Shown: piece after piece, positions 33,361 to 46,818 of the stretch
Numbering within the stretch: position 1 is the stretch's first letter
How the letters are laid out: every line of letters begins with the position of its first letter
Source: Mya arenaria
Lineage: Eukaryota > Mollusca > Bivalvia > Myida > Myidae
Assembly (NCBI RefSeq): GCF_026914265.1
Contig: NC_069131.1
Location: 11,610,001-11,674,000 of the forward strand
Direction of reading: 5' to 3'
DNA length: 64,000 bases
The notes under the pieces: generated by a model
What the model was told of the DNA's origin: nothing
Databases searched by the model: none
What the model saw: only the letters and a program-made list of their open reading frames with translations
Translations under genes and position numbers: made by a program

Positions 33361-34311
33361 TCTATGTCTTAAGTTGATATTAACGTATTTAAATGCAATT
33401 GACAACAAACGTATTGTATACATTTGAAAAGTTTTGAGAACAAATTTTTGGGCACATTTCAACATAAGTACCTAGTGTGACGATGTCAAACAATTGTCCC
33501 CCTTTTTTAAAGGTACTTAATAATTTTCAGGAAGTTTATCGTTTTTTAATTCACAGAGTAACATAATAAATAGAATAATAGGTAGTGCCGTCAATGGAGA
33601 AAGTTTATCTGGCTCGGCTACGGAATTTATCCGGTTTGCCTTCGACCTGTCCCAAATTCGTAGCGTTCGCGGGGCCTGAGGTATTTGCGAGGATGTTAGC
33701 GTTTATGAGGCACTTTTTGACGTTAGAAACCAGTGACGGAATTACGTCAAAGACGCCCTAAAGCCGCAATTATAATAGGGAATCGAGAGACCTAAATAAC
33801 AAGACAGGTCCCTACTTCCTGGCATTCGCGAGGCCTGAGATGTTTGCGACATTATCTTCCCATTAAAAGGTAGGACAGGCCCCGTTTAAAAGTAACGTTT
33901 AGGGGGCACTTTGCGACGTAACAATCATGTGACTCAATTACGTCCATGACACCACGAAGGTCGCGTTACGTATGATTTAGAGATACGTAAAAAACAATAC
34001 TGGTCCCGTCTTACTAGCATGCGCGGAGCCTGAGATATCTTTGACATTAACTCCCCCATTTTAAGGTATTTTGGCGCATTTTATAAAGTAAAGTAGAAAA
34101 ATCTACGCGAATGGCAACGGTTACGCAAGTTCTTTAGAGAAGCACCGAAGGTCATGTAACGAAGGGAATCGAGAGACATAAAGAAAAAACTTAGGGCCAT
34201 TTGTAACGTTTAGGTGAGACATGTCCGCGGATGGAAACGGTAATACCATTACAAGCATCTGACATACTTTTTTATTTGAATTCCAGTTTCGCGGCTGACT
34301 GAGATATTAAC

Positions 34312-34506
34312 TTGATGAAAGGGAACGCAAACATGTCGATTCTATCTGTTGTTTACACCTGCAGAAAAGGCGATTTGTATCCAAGCACATTCTGTACTAG
34401 CTCCCGACGATTATACGGCCAAGTCTATGGAAGTCTATGTCTCTTACAAAATGATTCAAACAATTTTGTAATATATTTTAATGTAAATATCATGATGTCA
34501 AGTTAA
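34312..34506 (+). CDS. Small ORF, duplicon counterpart of 1,728-1,931
   Basis: 64 codons, related to the copy 1 ORF with an in-frame 9-nt difference. No domain is recognised. Probably chance. Confidence 0.15.
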   Translation: MMKGNANMSILSVVYTCRKGDLYPSTFCTSSRRLYGQVYGSLCLLQNDSNNFVIYFNVNIMMSS

Positions 34507-37500
34507 GAATGATACCATAGCATGTGAGAAGTACGTACGTTGACAAAACATAACAAAATATTTAACGAGTGTGCACGTTGACATTTCTACAGTACCCCTT
34601 ATTTTGACGATTTCTTTTAAACTGCAATGAAAAGAATTTTAGAATAGAAGTATCTTCTTTTAGATCGAGAAGGCCGATTGAAAGCACTAACAACGAATGT
34701 GAACGGTTGTTTGGTCAAATGTGTGTATGTTGGCATACCGTGTTTGAAAAATATTGTTTGAATGTTCTGAAAAGGTTTAACGTTCTTAAAGACAACACCC
34801 ACATATTCGGAAAGTTTATGAACCGGTAGGCCATGTCAAAGCGAGTAAATAACGTAGAAATATGCAAATGACTTACCTGATGTGTGCTCTTTTGCTCCTG
34901 TATGTACGTTACCATTTGTGTCATGTTACAAAATTGTTTCCCACTACTGCAACTGTTTTACACAAAAACTTTCGATTACCTTATTCGCGGTTTCAGCGGG
35001 ACTTTTCAAATGATTAATTTTACAGCATTTTTCAAATACTTATAAACTTTAACATAATTGTGTCTCTAGAATCTGTACCATAATCAATGTACAATGTCTT
35101 CTACAAATTTTATTTCAGAAACTTCCACGTAAATAAAAGCATCAACCAACATCCCAGCATCCTCGTTATATTGGTCTTGAAAGGTATAATTAGTGTACTA
35201 CAAATTAAACGAAAGGGAGAGATAAAAAAGTGGCAACGGTAATTATAATGTTTGTTCAAGTTGTAAACCTAATTAAACCTTTAGTTTGAGAATTGCGACT
35301 CAAGTATAAAAATCATAATCAGCTAACTGGGCCAGCACAGTCCAATTACGTATTCGTCAAAGTAACATTATGGAATAACCGAAAAGAAGTATGTCTTTGG
35401 CGTTAACCCAATGCCATTAAATCGGGTTTATTTTTAGACTTTTGCTATCGAACTTGTTTCTGTAGTTTTTCACATAAGCATTGATATACACCTCTGATCG
35501 TGAGCTGATCTGTTTTTGAGGGGGAAATCGAGGTATTGCCATAGCCGTGGTGTCATTCACGGCCTTGGCGTCGTTGTCAATAGCTTCGTTCAGCAAACAA
35601 AATCATCATGGCCATAACGCATGACACCTTCAACAAAAATCCAAGCCAGAAGGCCAAAGGCCTAGTAATGCAAAGCAGTACACAAAAATTGGAGTGAAAC
35701 ATTGGCGATATACTATCTGCACCACTGCAGCTCATATCAAGGCTCCAATTCTTATTTTAAGCTTATATTTTTAGTGTTTTCAATATGTACAGCTTTTGAG
35801 TTATTATTGTGTATATAGTATAATGTTTTAGCATGCATATGCTGATATACTGAATAATAAACTGAAACCGAAACTGTTAAAGCACATGAACATCTTTGTG
35901 TGAGGTTTGGTCTTTATTTTCCTCCAGTTGTGATGAAGTGGCAATGTTTCTATGTTTAGTCCATTCTTTGCTGTCTCATTATTTTCCTTGTTCATGTCAT
36001 ACTGCACGATGCAGAAGAACGGGATTAATTTCAGTTTTTTTATTTTTGTCATGAATACACAAAAAGTTCAAAACGCATCACAATCAATGTTGTAATTGGT
36101 ACATATTTTTAAATAATCCATTTATAGCATTATATCTAGTTTAATGATTAAAAAAATCGCAAGACGCAAGGGAGTAGCTTTGTTTGAAAAATATGAGTTC
36201 GCAAAACTATCAAATCATTATATAAATGATACATTATATCCGTTCTTCTTTTACAATTAAAACAGGTCTTATAAATACAATATAAACATGATCTAAAACA
36301 ATTTATACAATATTATAAAAGAAAATATATAAATTGTGTATGTGTCTGTATTCTACACCTTTTAAAGATTGTAGATAAATCCAAAATGTTGACAATGGCT
36401 GTCATTTAACAAAAAGATTGTTATCATTTTTTTACTTCATTTTAATGTATGCATGAGGGACAATGTTTGCACTTTCAGGTTTGTTGTAATATTAGTATAA
36501 GTCAAGAGGTAAGTTGGCGAACCGTACGGGATATACGGGGTGCAGGAAAACCATATTTAGGTTCGAGTGATCACGTCAACGACCAAGACACATATAATGT
36601 AGCCCAATGATACATTCTATGTTATTAATCATTGTCTGTTGTATCTTATATGGCAGGTTATAATGAAGCTATTATCATAGCATATGACAATGTATAGGAC
36701 GTTATGTTCATTGTGTATTTTTTTATTAGTTTAACATGAGTCTTTCATTCGTTGACTCATAGTCCTTACATGAATTTTCAAGCTATTTGGGTCCGAGATG
36801 TCATTTATTGCATGCGATATAATTATATCTTGCTTTGTGTTTTTATTGCCCCTTTTCCTAAAAATCTTTCGTTTATCACTCCATCAGGAGTTGTAGGAAA
36901 ACAATAACAGTATTGCTGTATCTGTTTTATTCTTTATCAAGGTATGCAATAATAATGCAAAAACAAGTGTATATCGACACTTTTGCTCACATGCTAATAC
37001 AAATTATATCAGCGGCGGTTTCAAGACTTTCTCAATGGGGGAGGGGGGGGGGGGGCACAACTAATTATAAACATATTAATTATTTTTGAATGCATTATTT
37101 TAATCATATAATGACATGGAATTAACATTTGTCAATAATGTATAGCAGATAAATTGAATTAAAAAGATATCATTTACTGTGATAAACCTTTCAAAAATCA
37201 ACAAAGATATCTAACCGTTTTGGGAAATCGAACCACGGTCGACGGATAAGTAGGCTAATGCCGGCCAGCTGGGGGGGGGGCACGGACCCTATGTGCCCCC
37301 TCCCCGGTAGATCCACTACTGTATATGGCAGTGATTATCATATTTGGTGAAATGTTTCAGCGAAAACAAACATTTTATAGGACATGATAATATGCATGCT
37401 CCGCGTGGTTTGCATTCTGAACATCAGCACCAGCGTTCATTTTAATGGAAAACAGTCAATCATCGAAGCACGTCAGTGACTTAAATGTCAGGCCAAACGT

Positions 37501-38265
37501 ATTTGCTGAAAGGTATTCTTAAAATATATATTTTGAGAGAAATATATTTTGTTTCACCATTGTTGGGGATTAATACCTTTTAATATATTTATCATGTTCA
37601 GCGGATCGAAAAGTGCCTAATTTTGACGTGCCTTTTGCTACTTTGTTTACAAAATATTACTCGAGAAGACAGAAAGTCATTAGTGAAAAAAAAATGAATA
37701 TTGCAAAAATTAGAATATGTGTACGTATATGCAGAAATGTGCCTGCTAATGCTTAATAACATACAAAGTCTACCAGTTGAATTTATGTTTGTATATTTGT
37801 GTTTTACTTAATAATAACAAGTGTTTCAATTACATAAAAATTCAGGGACATGTTCCCTTCAAGGCATGACGTCAGAATTACATCATTCTACTTCCGTTGT
37901 GGGCTAAATAAATACCTCAAAGAACACTTTTGTTCTGAAATATTGACATGTCTTAGCATGAAGCACATTATAAAATTCAATATATTTGAAATTTTGGTTT
38001 CTTGATTCTCCTTCCTTTGTCTTACTTATTTGTGAATGTCGATAACAAGATAAGACCTGCTGGCCCCAATTTCTCGAAACGTCTTAAGACCTTAATAACA
38101 GGATTAAGCTAAGCTCACTATTTTTGCTTTTCAATAATTTATGTAATATTTACTATTGTTTTTTAAACTTACGATAGGAGTTATCTTTATGAGAATTACA
38201 ATAAACCATTTCATTTATCAAAATTCAATTTAAATATGTATGTTGGCCTATCAAAATAAGCTACT

Positions 38266-38535
38266 GAAAGCTGTACTTTCCCAGATATATCGTTTTTACA
38301 ACTTTCTTTATTGTTTGTCTTAAAAAGAGCTAATTTTTTTATTGCTGACAAAAGATCAGATCGCAGATTTTCATTTTTCCGTTCGAAAATTAATGTTTTA
38401 TGGTTTAAACCGTTAGTAACGGTTTAAGAAAAATGCATAAAACATCAATTTTTGAATGCATTTTCGCAAAAATCGGCTCTTTTCAGGACAAAAAATATTA
38501 ATTTGTCAAAACGTTCAATCTGTGAGAGTGCTTTA
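38266..38535. mobile_element. Palindromic MITE, duplicon copy 2
   Basis: Counterpart of 6,476-6,750. The right end is rearranged (GTGAGAGTGCTTTAATCAGC). Confidence 0.7.
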
Positions 38536-40303
38536 ATCAGCTTTAAGCCAATTACGCTTAAAAAGCTCCGATAAATTTGGGCCAGGTGACTAAACTAACT
38601 ACAACTATAGTATATTCAAACAAGAAGAACGAGTTTTGTTGCAAAAGGGTAAAATAGAATTCTGAACATTTTTTAAGAATTTATTTGACGAAAATATATA
38701 ATGTCAAATAACATAAAATGCATCATGCAATAGATGTATTGCTTGTTGTAAGAAATGAACGTCAACCAAATATCTAAATGACATAGCCAAACTACAATAT
38801 TTTTAAACAAATACATTTTGATGTGTGGTATGGTTGTAGTGGTGTGTATGTGCTTTGTTTGTATTGATTTCAAAGTTCCTAGTCCATGTTTAGTGACCTT
38901 GTACCTTTAAAAATGATCATCATAAAATGTTTGACCGGTATGCATGATCCTGTAGCTTTCTTTCGGCATCATTGGTAATAAAGTCAACTATAATAGTATG
39001 TTATTGTGATTAAAATAACAGGGAATAGCCCAATGGCAACGTTTTGAGCCCATGCTTGTTGAAGAACAATAGCTCATAGCATAACATTGAATGTAAATTA
39101 AAGAGTTATGGTCATACATATAAGGAACTGAATTGTTATGAAGTCCAATACTTATGTGTACAACTGCAGAAACAAGCTCAGTAGCCAAACGATTACACAT
39201 AAACCCCGTTTAAAGTTTATAACAAGGAGTAAAAAGGCAGTGGTTCATAGATTAAACAGCTGTCATATTATGGCAGATATAGGACTGACAAATAAAAATG
39301 ATCTATTGAATACAAGTTTTCTACTGAGGGAAAGTATCATTGCAATAAAGACCTATCATAAGGGTTTCTGGGGATTTATAAACTTGCTTATGTTTTTAGG
39401 TAACCTGTAAAGTCGAGCAGAAAAAATGTGGAATTCTCTGTCTTTCCAATACGGTTTGGACAACTTAGCGTGTCCCGGAAAATGTCATTGTATTGTATAT
39501 ACATAATTAATGAAAATTAAAATTTGTGAAGCAACTGTCATAGGACTGTTTGTAAGATAAAATAATTTCATCCCTTCGTGAGTAAGTATATACTTTTTAT
39601 GGATGTACATTGAAAACCTAAACATAAAAACAAAACAATACTACAATGAAATCTCCAGGGACAAGCTCAATAGTTGATCATTCTAGCATTAATACTTTTT
39701 TTGGAAAACTACAGAAACAAACTCTGTAGCAAAATGTTTAAACATAAACCCGGTTTAATGGCACCGGGTAAACACCAAAGACTTAGAACAGGAAGAACAG
39801 CACAAAACTCCACAAACAGCACACAGTGAGCCTATACCACGTGATAAATTACGTCATAAATGCTATAACGGAAGCGGTTATTTTATATCGGAAGAAAACT
39901 TGATACAAAGATATTTTTTTTGTTTTATTCACCATTTTAAATGAAACAAAGGGCAGTCTAAGCCGCTTTCGTTTTATTACCTTAGTTTGACTAGGTGATT
40001 AGTTTCCTCAAACACATCGACAAACCTGTCTTTCTTTACAAAATAATGTATAGACAGTGCTCTATTAAGCGCATGTTTTGTGAAAAGGTTTTAAAGTTTG
40101 AATTATTTAAGAAATTAAACTCTTGATCAATCACAGGTACAGAAGGCGGGGCTCTGTAAACGACTGTGACTGCGCTATGTTTTAAGATATTTATGAAGCT
40201 ATCTTTGTTTAAAGTCTATAATGGAAGCATGGTATTGCCTTCTGACGAAGCATTTATGACGCAATACATCACGTGGTATACACACACTGGCATAGTGCAT
40301 AAA

Positions 40304-40305
<2 letters not shown>

Positions 40306-40371
<66 letters not shown>
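40306..40371. repeat. (TA)n microsatellite
   Basis: About 30 uninterrupted TA units. The duplicon copy 1 site at 8,059 has about 8. The ORF reading through it is an artefact. Confidence 0.95.
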
Positions 40372-40375
<4 letters not shown>

Positions 40376-41489
40376 GTTATGTTTATCAAGGATTGTTAGG
40401 TACCGCCGTCAGTAAAATGTAAATTAAATTTACTGGGGGTTTATGTGCACAAACATCACTTTTGTCCCAACAATCCTAAATAAAGAAAAACGTAAAAGGC
40501 AAATCTTATCAAAGTATGCATTAACTTGAGGAAACTAAATAATAAAACAAATAATGATGAACTTATAGGTAGACCCCAAGTACTTCAATGATTAGAGATC
40601 CCAACTACATTTGCAGAGGGAGGAATACAATTCAGAGCACCTAATGCAAAAACTTTTCAAAGATACGATGCAGTCATGTTTTGAAACTATGTGCATCACA
40701 CACAGTTTGCCATATAAAATAAAAGGTTTAAAACTGTGTGATCATAGAGTTTCATAATATAAAGCACCATTGTACTAAAACTGGGAACAAATAAAGAAAA
40801 CATCATTAAAAATAATAGCGACATATATTAGCTAATCTTTTCTCCCAAATGATAACCTATGTAAAATATTTGAAGAAAATGACGTCACATGCCAAAACAC
40901 TCCGAATCAGCCAAAGAATGTTTTAAAAATAACATGAAATTGCAAAACTTTCAGAAAATCAAAGGACTGAAAGCAAAATTATGGAAAGATGCAATATTCA
41001 ACCCTATATTTTGTTTCGGGAATTCATCTTCAAAAACATGAGCTCTTCAAATTATAGCCTGAATATCCCCGGTTTAAATAAAATCCAAGTAATTCATTTA
41101 AACCATTTTGAGGAAAATGGCCTAAAGACACTGAACTAGAGACACAGCCATTTAAACATCCACACAAGGACCACACATGCATAAACATAGCTTTGCCGAT
41201 AAATGATGCGAGTATCGTCTTTGACTGGTCGGTAAGAATTGATATAGTGACTTACTTTCACTGGGATACGAGTCTTCGTGGGTTTTAACCTAAATATTAA
41301 CGCCATTACCTCAAACTTGCCGCAGCAGTTATTACAAAATTAAACTTGAGGCCCCACAAGTGCTACCATTAGCTTAATAAAGCATAAGGTATAAAGTACT
41401 ACAAGTATATAGGTACTCAACGACCGGATTCATACATCACAGGAAAACACTTAAATCAAGTGTTAGCAAAAGTGCTGACTCTTAAACTT

Positions 41490-41660
41490 TAAGTTAAAGG
41501 CTTAAAGTAATCAGTATATTTACGGATGTGATAAAATATCAGTAATGAAACACGACAAGCTTTATGGGACCTAGATATATATGCACTAGCATTTATGTAT
41601 ATAATTATGTGATTTTTCCACGAAATCGTAAAAGTGTTCACTACTTTAATGTTGACCTTA
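41490..41660. repeat. Locally inverted segment between duplicon copies
   Basis: The sequence from TAAACTTTAAGTTAAAGGC to CTACTTTAATGTTGA is the reverse complement of 9,200-9,361, while the flank to its left is colinear. One copy underwent a ~170-bp inversion next to the 3' end of the ART gene. Confidence 0.85.
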
Positions 41661-41686
41661 AAAAGTACAAAGTTACTTTGTTTCGT

Positions 41687-43144
41687 TCAATAAACCAGTC
41701 GAAAAGCAACGAAAATTACGGCACTAAGGAAGCTCGTAGGCATCGAAGCAGCAGATCTGCTGGTGCCATAAGATGGCGCGCCATCAGAGCAATCGCAATA
41801 GCCTGACTTGGAACTACTTGCTGGAATAATGCCTGTCACGACTGCAAACGCCTTCATTGGTTCCCATTCGAATTCACCCTTAACTCCTTCTTTCTTGGTT
41901 TTTATGCCCGCCTCATCTGCAACATATTCGGTCACATAAAACGTACGGTTTGATTGCAATAAGATTTCTTTTTCCGTTTGAAACTCTGAATAAGACGAAA
42001 TATCTGCGCCACATGTAGTATGTATTTCAAAAAATATAGACAAAGAATCTTTAGTAAGAAATTCGTTAGCCTCCTCTCGAAGTAACGAAGTGCTCCAGAA
42101 GGCATCAACTGTAAAAGTGTGTCCTTGTTTGATATTGTCACATTTACAAGCTCTGTAAAGAAGATCCCATGTTTTGAGGCCTAAAATATCCAACCCTTCA
42201 TTAAGCAATTGTTCCGTGTCCAGCCAAATTTGTTCTTTTGTATGGTCCCGAAGTTTTTCATTCAGTTCTGCGTAAAAAAAAACTATCTTTGGGTTGATGA
42301 TTGTAGACGAGACAATCTTGTGTGTACACGTTGACCAGAGCTTTAGCCATGCCCTTGTCATCCGTGGTTTTATCTGCTCCTGTCGTTTCCCAACATTCAT
42401 TATCTTTGTTGGTGAAATGTCTCTCAAATAGGTCTCTTACTTTATCAGCGTAGAAACCCCCTAAAAATAAAGTACAAGTAACAAAGTTTTTAAGGAAGTA
42501 ATTGAAAATACATTGATTTAGGCAAACATATATGGAAGTATTCGATTAGTATTTTATGTTAATAATTTTACTTAGATATTGAGTTTAGACTTAACATGAA
42601 ATATCGCGAGGAAAAATGACTATGAGTAAACGATTTTATGATGATTCACAACACATGCAATCGCTTGAGTATTTGTATGTTGACACATTTTAAGTTTCAG
42701 TTATGGTTCTTCATTCTTCCCAATACTTGGTTAATGATGATTCTCAGTTATTATCGTTGTATTTGAAACAGTGTTTGAAGGTAATACTGTTGTAACTGGT
42801 ATCTACCTTTATCGACATTCACCTTTCAATTGAATAATCACCATATGCAAAAGCTCACGATGTATAAGACTACATCAATGTACAAGATCCTCGTAATAAT
42901 AATCCTTAATAGCATATGTAAACTATTTGCCATCAACAATCGCGTAATTGTAAGAACCTTTGATTTGCAAACTGTACCTGTATGTAATTTAAAAGTTCGA
43001 TCAGTTTTCTACATCACATAACATTTGTTTTATTTTTTACGGAAATATTACTTTTAAGATATATTGTTGAAATGTTTTACCTTTCACTAAGCAAGAACTG
43101 CAAAGGATAATCCCGAAAACCTGAAACAAAATATTAACCTGCAT
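41687..43144 (-). pseudogene. Ecto-ADP-ribosyltransferase copy A, frameshifted
   Basis: Two exons. Exon 1 (43,144-43,081) encodes the signal peptide MQVNILFQVFGIILCSSCLV and ends in phase 1 at GTAAAA. Exon 2 (42,460-41,687) carries the ARTC fold with the three catalytic elements of R-S-ExE enzymes: LLYR, FWSTS and TEKE. A hydrophobic C-terminus (SFLSAVIFVAF) suggests GPI anchoring or a membrane tail. The joined exons are 838 nt, one more than a multiple of three. The surplus base maps to a run of nine A (plus strand, 42,274-42,282), upstream of all catalytic motifs. The long ORF starting at 42,427 is therefore in the wrong frame for its first ~50 codons. This may be a real inactivation or a homopolymer error; otherwise the gene looks sound and the intact paralogue is at 59,817-61,101. 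Confidence 0.8.
42461..43080 (-). other. Intron of ART copy A
   Basis: Minus-strand donor G|GTAAAAC and acceptor TTTTTAG. It matches, in inverted orientation, the intron relic at 53,347-53,838. A short plus-strand ORF inside is not convincing. Confidence 0.7.
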
Positions 43145-44436
43145 GGTCGATTTTTGTGCATGTTTTGATGTACGTCTTTATGTTAAGAGACGCATATATT
43201 ACTTTTTAAGAGATTTGTAAAGTCTACAGTGCATTTCATAAATGATAAGCTATAGAATGAGATGTCTATTTAAAAAAGTTATTCAACTTAAAATAAAACG
43301 AGAGTAAAGGATAAGGATAGGTTTAAACGAATTCATGTAAAAGAATTCACTAAATATGCTCGACATTTATTGGTAATTTTTATCACTCAATTTGTTTTCA
43401 ACTGCAAGAACAAATATTATGTTAAGAGATATACATCCTATGCTAGTTTTACAGTGCATTTCGTTATAAGAATGTTTTGGGGTTTTTTATAAACGTGTTA
43501 TGTTTTCAACTAAATCTTGAACGAAATTAAATGTTAACGATATATCCATTTAAGCGGATCAATTTACAAAGTATATGGTTAATATTCTCGACGTGTTTTG
43601 GTAAATTCTATGAGTTTGATATATTATTTTGAATTGCACAAACAAATGTTTGATTCAGATTGTATAACTTTCTCAAGTTGATTCATTCACTATTGCTATT
43701 ATAATATTTGTGTAAGCTGTGTAAAAGCATTTGGTAAAAATACATCAACGTACAATGAAACGAAGTCCCGAATGTTTATACAACCTTCTAGTCTCCCTCT
43801 ATAATACACCGCAAACTGTTCTGGTAATATTATTGTTGTTTTACACCGTCGGATCTTTTTTTAAACATGAACTAACTCAGAATTGAATAAATTTGTATTA
43901 CAAAATCATTCGGAACCTATTTTGTCTGGTCTAGACAAATATGCGACTTCAATTCCAAGCTTAAACCGATCGCCTTTTTCGAACTATTGTTTACACGTGT
44001 CATTCCAATAAGTACCTATCATATGATTACGCTGTTTACCGATAACGCTCGTCATCATCTTACTGTTTTCCGTAAACGTTTTAAATAGTTAATAACTGAC
44101 GCTTTAAAAAGACGATTGCTTATTTCCTTTATTTGACAACTATTTTGGCAGGTTAATATCAAGTGATTACTGAGAATGATTTTAAAGGTTTAACTTCACT
44201 GTGTTGTTGTTGTGATCTTGATATTTGTACCTTTTTAACTTTTCCAACTCATAATATCATAAGATAATAATATTAAGTCCTGAGATCTTGAAATAAAAAG
44301 TTGCTCCTTTTTCATACAGTGCTAAATTTATTGCGCTTGACTTATTTTCAAATAATGTATCCTTGGCAATCAATGTTCATATTTGCTTTTGTTTTGAAAA
44401 AAGACTGACTAAGATCTAGTTTTCGGATAAATCCCT
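43145..44436. other. Upstream region of ART copy A
   Basis: The first ~790 bp match 52,745-53,282 in reverse. The promoter cannot be defined by eye. The bases just before the start codon (CGACC) agree with those of copy B. No further gene. Confidence 0.5.
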
Positions 44437-44756
44437 TTAAGCTGCAATCTCACAGATTGAACGTTTTGACAACTTTTTTAATTTTTGTCTTGGAATGAGC
44501 AATTTTTTGCGAAAATTCATGGAAACCAGTTATATAAGACTGCTAATAAAAATTTAGTTCGCAGATTTTTATTTTGAAGTTAAAAAATTGATGCATTTTT
44601 CTTAGATCGTTAGTAATGGAAATATGAAAATCTACGATCTGAGTTTTTGTCAGCAATCTTTAATCATTGGTTTGCAGATATTTACGCAAAAAATCTCTTT
44701 CAAGACAAAAAATGAAAAAGTTGTAAAATGGTTTATCTGTGAGAGTGCAACTTTAA
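44437..44756. mobile_element. Palindromic MITE, full length, duplicon copy 2
   Basis: Left end TTAAGCTGCAATCTCACAG and right end CTGTGAGAGTGCAACTTTAA are inverted repeats. Its counterpart in copy 1 (11,383-11,611) has lost the left half. Confidence 0.8.
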
Positions 44757-45660
44757 CTGACTGCCTTGATGATTCCCTCAAAGAAGGGCATAGCGTTTGT
44801 TTAGTTAAATTCCCTGTTTTTTCAATAGGGTTAATATATAAATTTTTGACTTCTTAGCTTATCCCTGTATTTTTATTGTATTATTTTACCTGAGCTCATG
44901 ACCACAAATCTGTCTCTTAATTTTAAGTACAAAATCGATTTCGAAACAAAACAATCATGTCTTTTATGAGGTAACAGTAAATAACAGTGATATTGTACAC
45001 GTTCAGTTTTCTGCTAGGAAGTCTAAACTGGAATTGATAAAATATCAGATTTTCTTTATCGAGTCGTTTATTCTTAACTCGGACTTCCGTGAAGATAACG
45101 AATGTTGTTATGATTGTGTAATCTATGTAAGGTGCGCTCTGATGTTTTGCGGCTGTCGATGAGAGTACGTTTGGCATTAAAATATGCAAAAAGAAGTGCT
45201 TGTTTTGACTGCTGAGCGAGTCCCTATCATACCGTTTTGATAACTTTTCAGAATATTCGTTAAAACAGGCTCTGAAAGTCAACTTGAAACTGAGCGTTTA
45301 ATGGATCTCGTATTTTGAACAAAACTGTAATCTTTATCAACGCTAAAAGTTCTATGACTAATTCAACTTTCGAATTTCTAATCTGTTCCAAAAAAACAAA
45401 CATTTTCTTAAAGAAATGTCTGCCTAGATTGTTTATACAAAATGAGATAACTTAAATTAACTAAGGCACTACATCTCCGGTCATGAAGTATTATTGCCGT
45501 TATAGTTAATTTTTTCTAATCATACGTTTTTCCAATGTTAATGCAACTTGGATGTCTTTCACCTTATTTTAAAATAATAACCAGCAGTTCTGCTGCAGAT
45601 GATAATTATTTAATGTGTAAACAAACAAGTATTACATTGATATTGAATATAAGTAATAAT

Positions 45661-46560
45661 ATATATATATAAATTTTATATGATGCTCAAATGAGTGATT
45701 CAAAATGAATTGTTTTATAATTATTGCTTAACTCATGAAGAATAATTATGTAATCAGTAAATGACAGACAAACAATATATATGATTGCACTTTATAAATG
45801 TGTTTAAATATTAAAAACTATATATGCTCTATTTATTGATCTATGGAAGGATACATATTTATAAGAATACATAGGGGGTATTATGATAGGACGCTTTTCT
45901 GGTGACCTGTCGTGTTCCGTATCTTAACACCTATTCGTCGAGACATCAGTATTTGTTAAGTTTTCCAGTAAATCAGCAGTCGTTTTTTATTTTAATCAGG
46001 CGAAGTGGTAGATATTAACAGTGGCTGGCCAAGTAAGTGGATAGTTTTCACAAATTAATGATAACGACAATAACCTTTACATAATATAAGTATGTCCCCA
46101 CACAAATAAATTGTCACTGAGTTTGATTCTATAAGACATATACGTAAAATAAGTCGCCCTGATTCAGTTACAAGGGCTGGAGCGTGAAAGAACATATATT
46201 TGTAGCATATAGCCTGGCCTATAACATGCACGCCAATCGTGGCAAATTCAATTGGCGTAGTCAATATTACTACCAAAACTTCCTTATTAGTTAGCCTCAT
46301 TTTTATACAATCTTATCAATATAATCATTGATATTGTATGTTTACATATTATACCGGTTTACACAAAAACAAAGTCAAATGAAATTGGTGCATTGTAAAT
46401 TAATATAATTGTTAGTTTCAGCTTTTAATCCTAATATACATGTCCACGCGGATGAAAATGCTAAATTAGCTCAGCTCCCTGTAGTGACATTTGACATAAT
46501 TCCTATATAATATGAAATCTGGTGCATACATAAATACTGGTTATTTCAGTAGGAAATAAC
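45661..46560. other. Intergenic, no gene seen
   Basis: AT-rich. A perfect 9-bp hairpin, GGTTATTTC-AGTAG-GAAATAACC, lies near 46,538-46,560, just upstream of the Ngaro element and possibly near its edge. Confidence 0.5.
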
Positions 46561-46818
46561 CACATTTATTTTGCGAGCTTTGTTTTTTCAGGGGGGATAA
46601 TAATTGTAGCACCTTATGGGAGGTTACCTCTATCGGTTAAGTGAATTAAGCTTTAAGAGTTATCCTACAGGCAAAAGTAATACGTCATTTAAGTGACGTC
46701 ATAGACTAGTGTTTATCACGTGACCCAGTACTTCCTTTTCAATACCGAATCAAGCCGAACAAGAAGCAAAATATTTTTTCTCTTCAAAATCCAAAGTAAT
46801 CGTCAGATAAACGATACA

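Larger units (their letters stand above)
30308..45660 (+). repeat. Segmental duplication, copy 2
   Basis: The direct counterpart of 468-12,480. It gained the Harbinger element (30,708-33,360), has extra sequence at about 30,428-30,487 and 39,118-39,570, and keeps the ART gene (41,687-43,144). It lacks the copy 1 insertions at 3,832-4,365 and 4,455-4,845. The segment 41,490-41,660 is inverted relative to 9,200-9,361. Confidence 0.9.

Noticed and set aside
40166..40399. ORF with a long alternating Tyr-Ile tail
   Set aside because: It is a translation of the (TA)n microsatellite.
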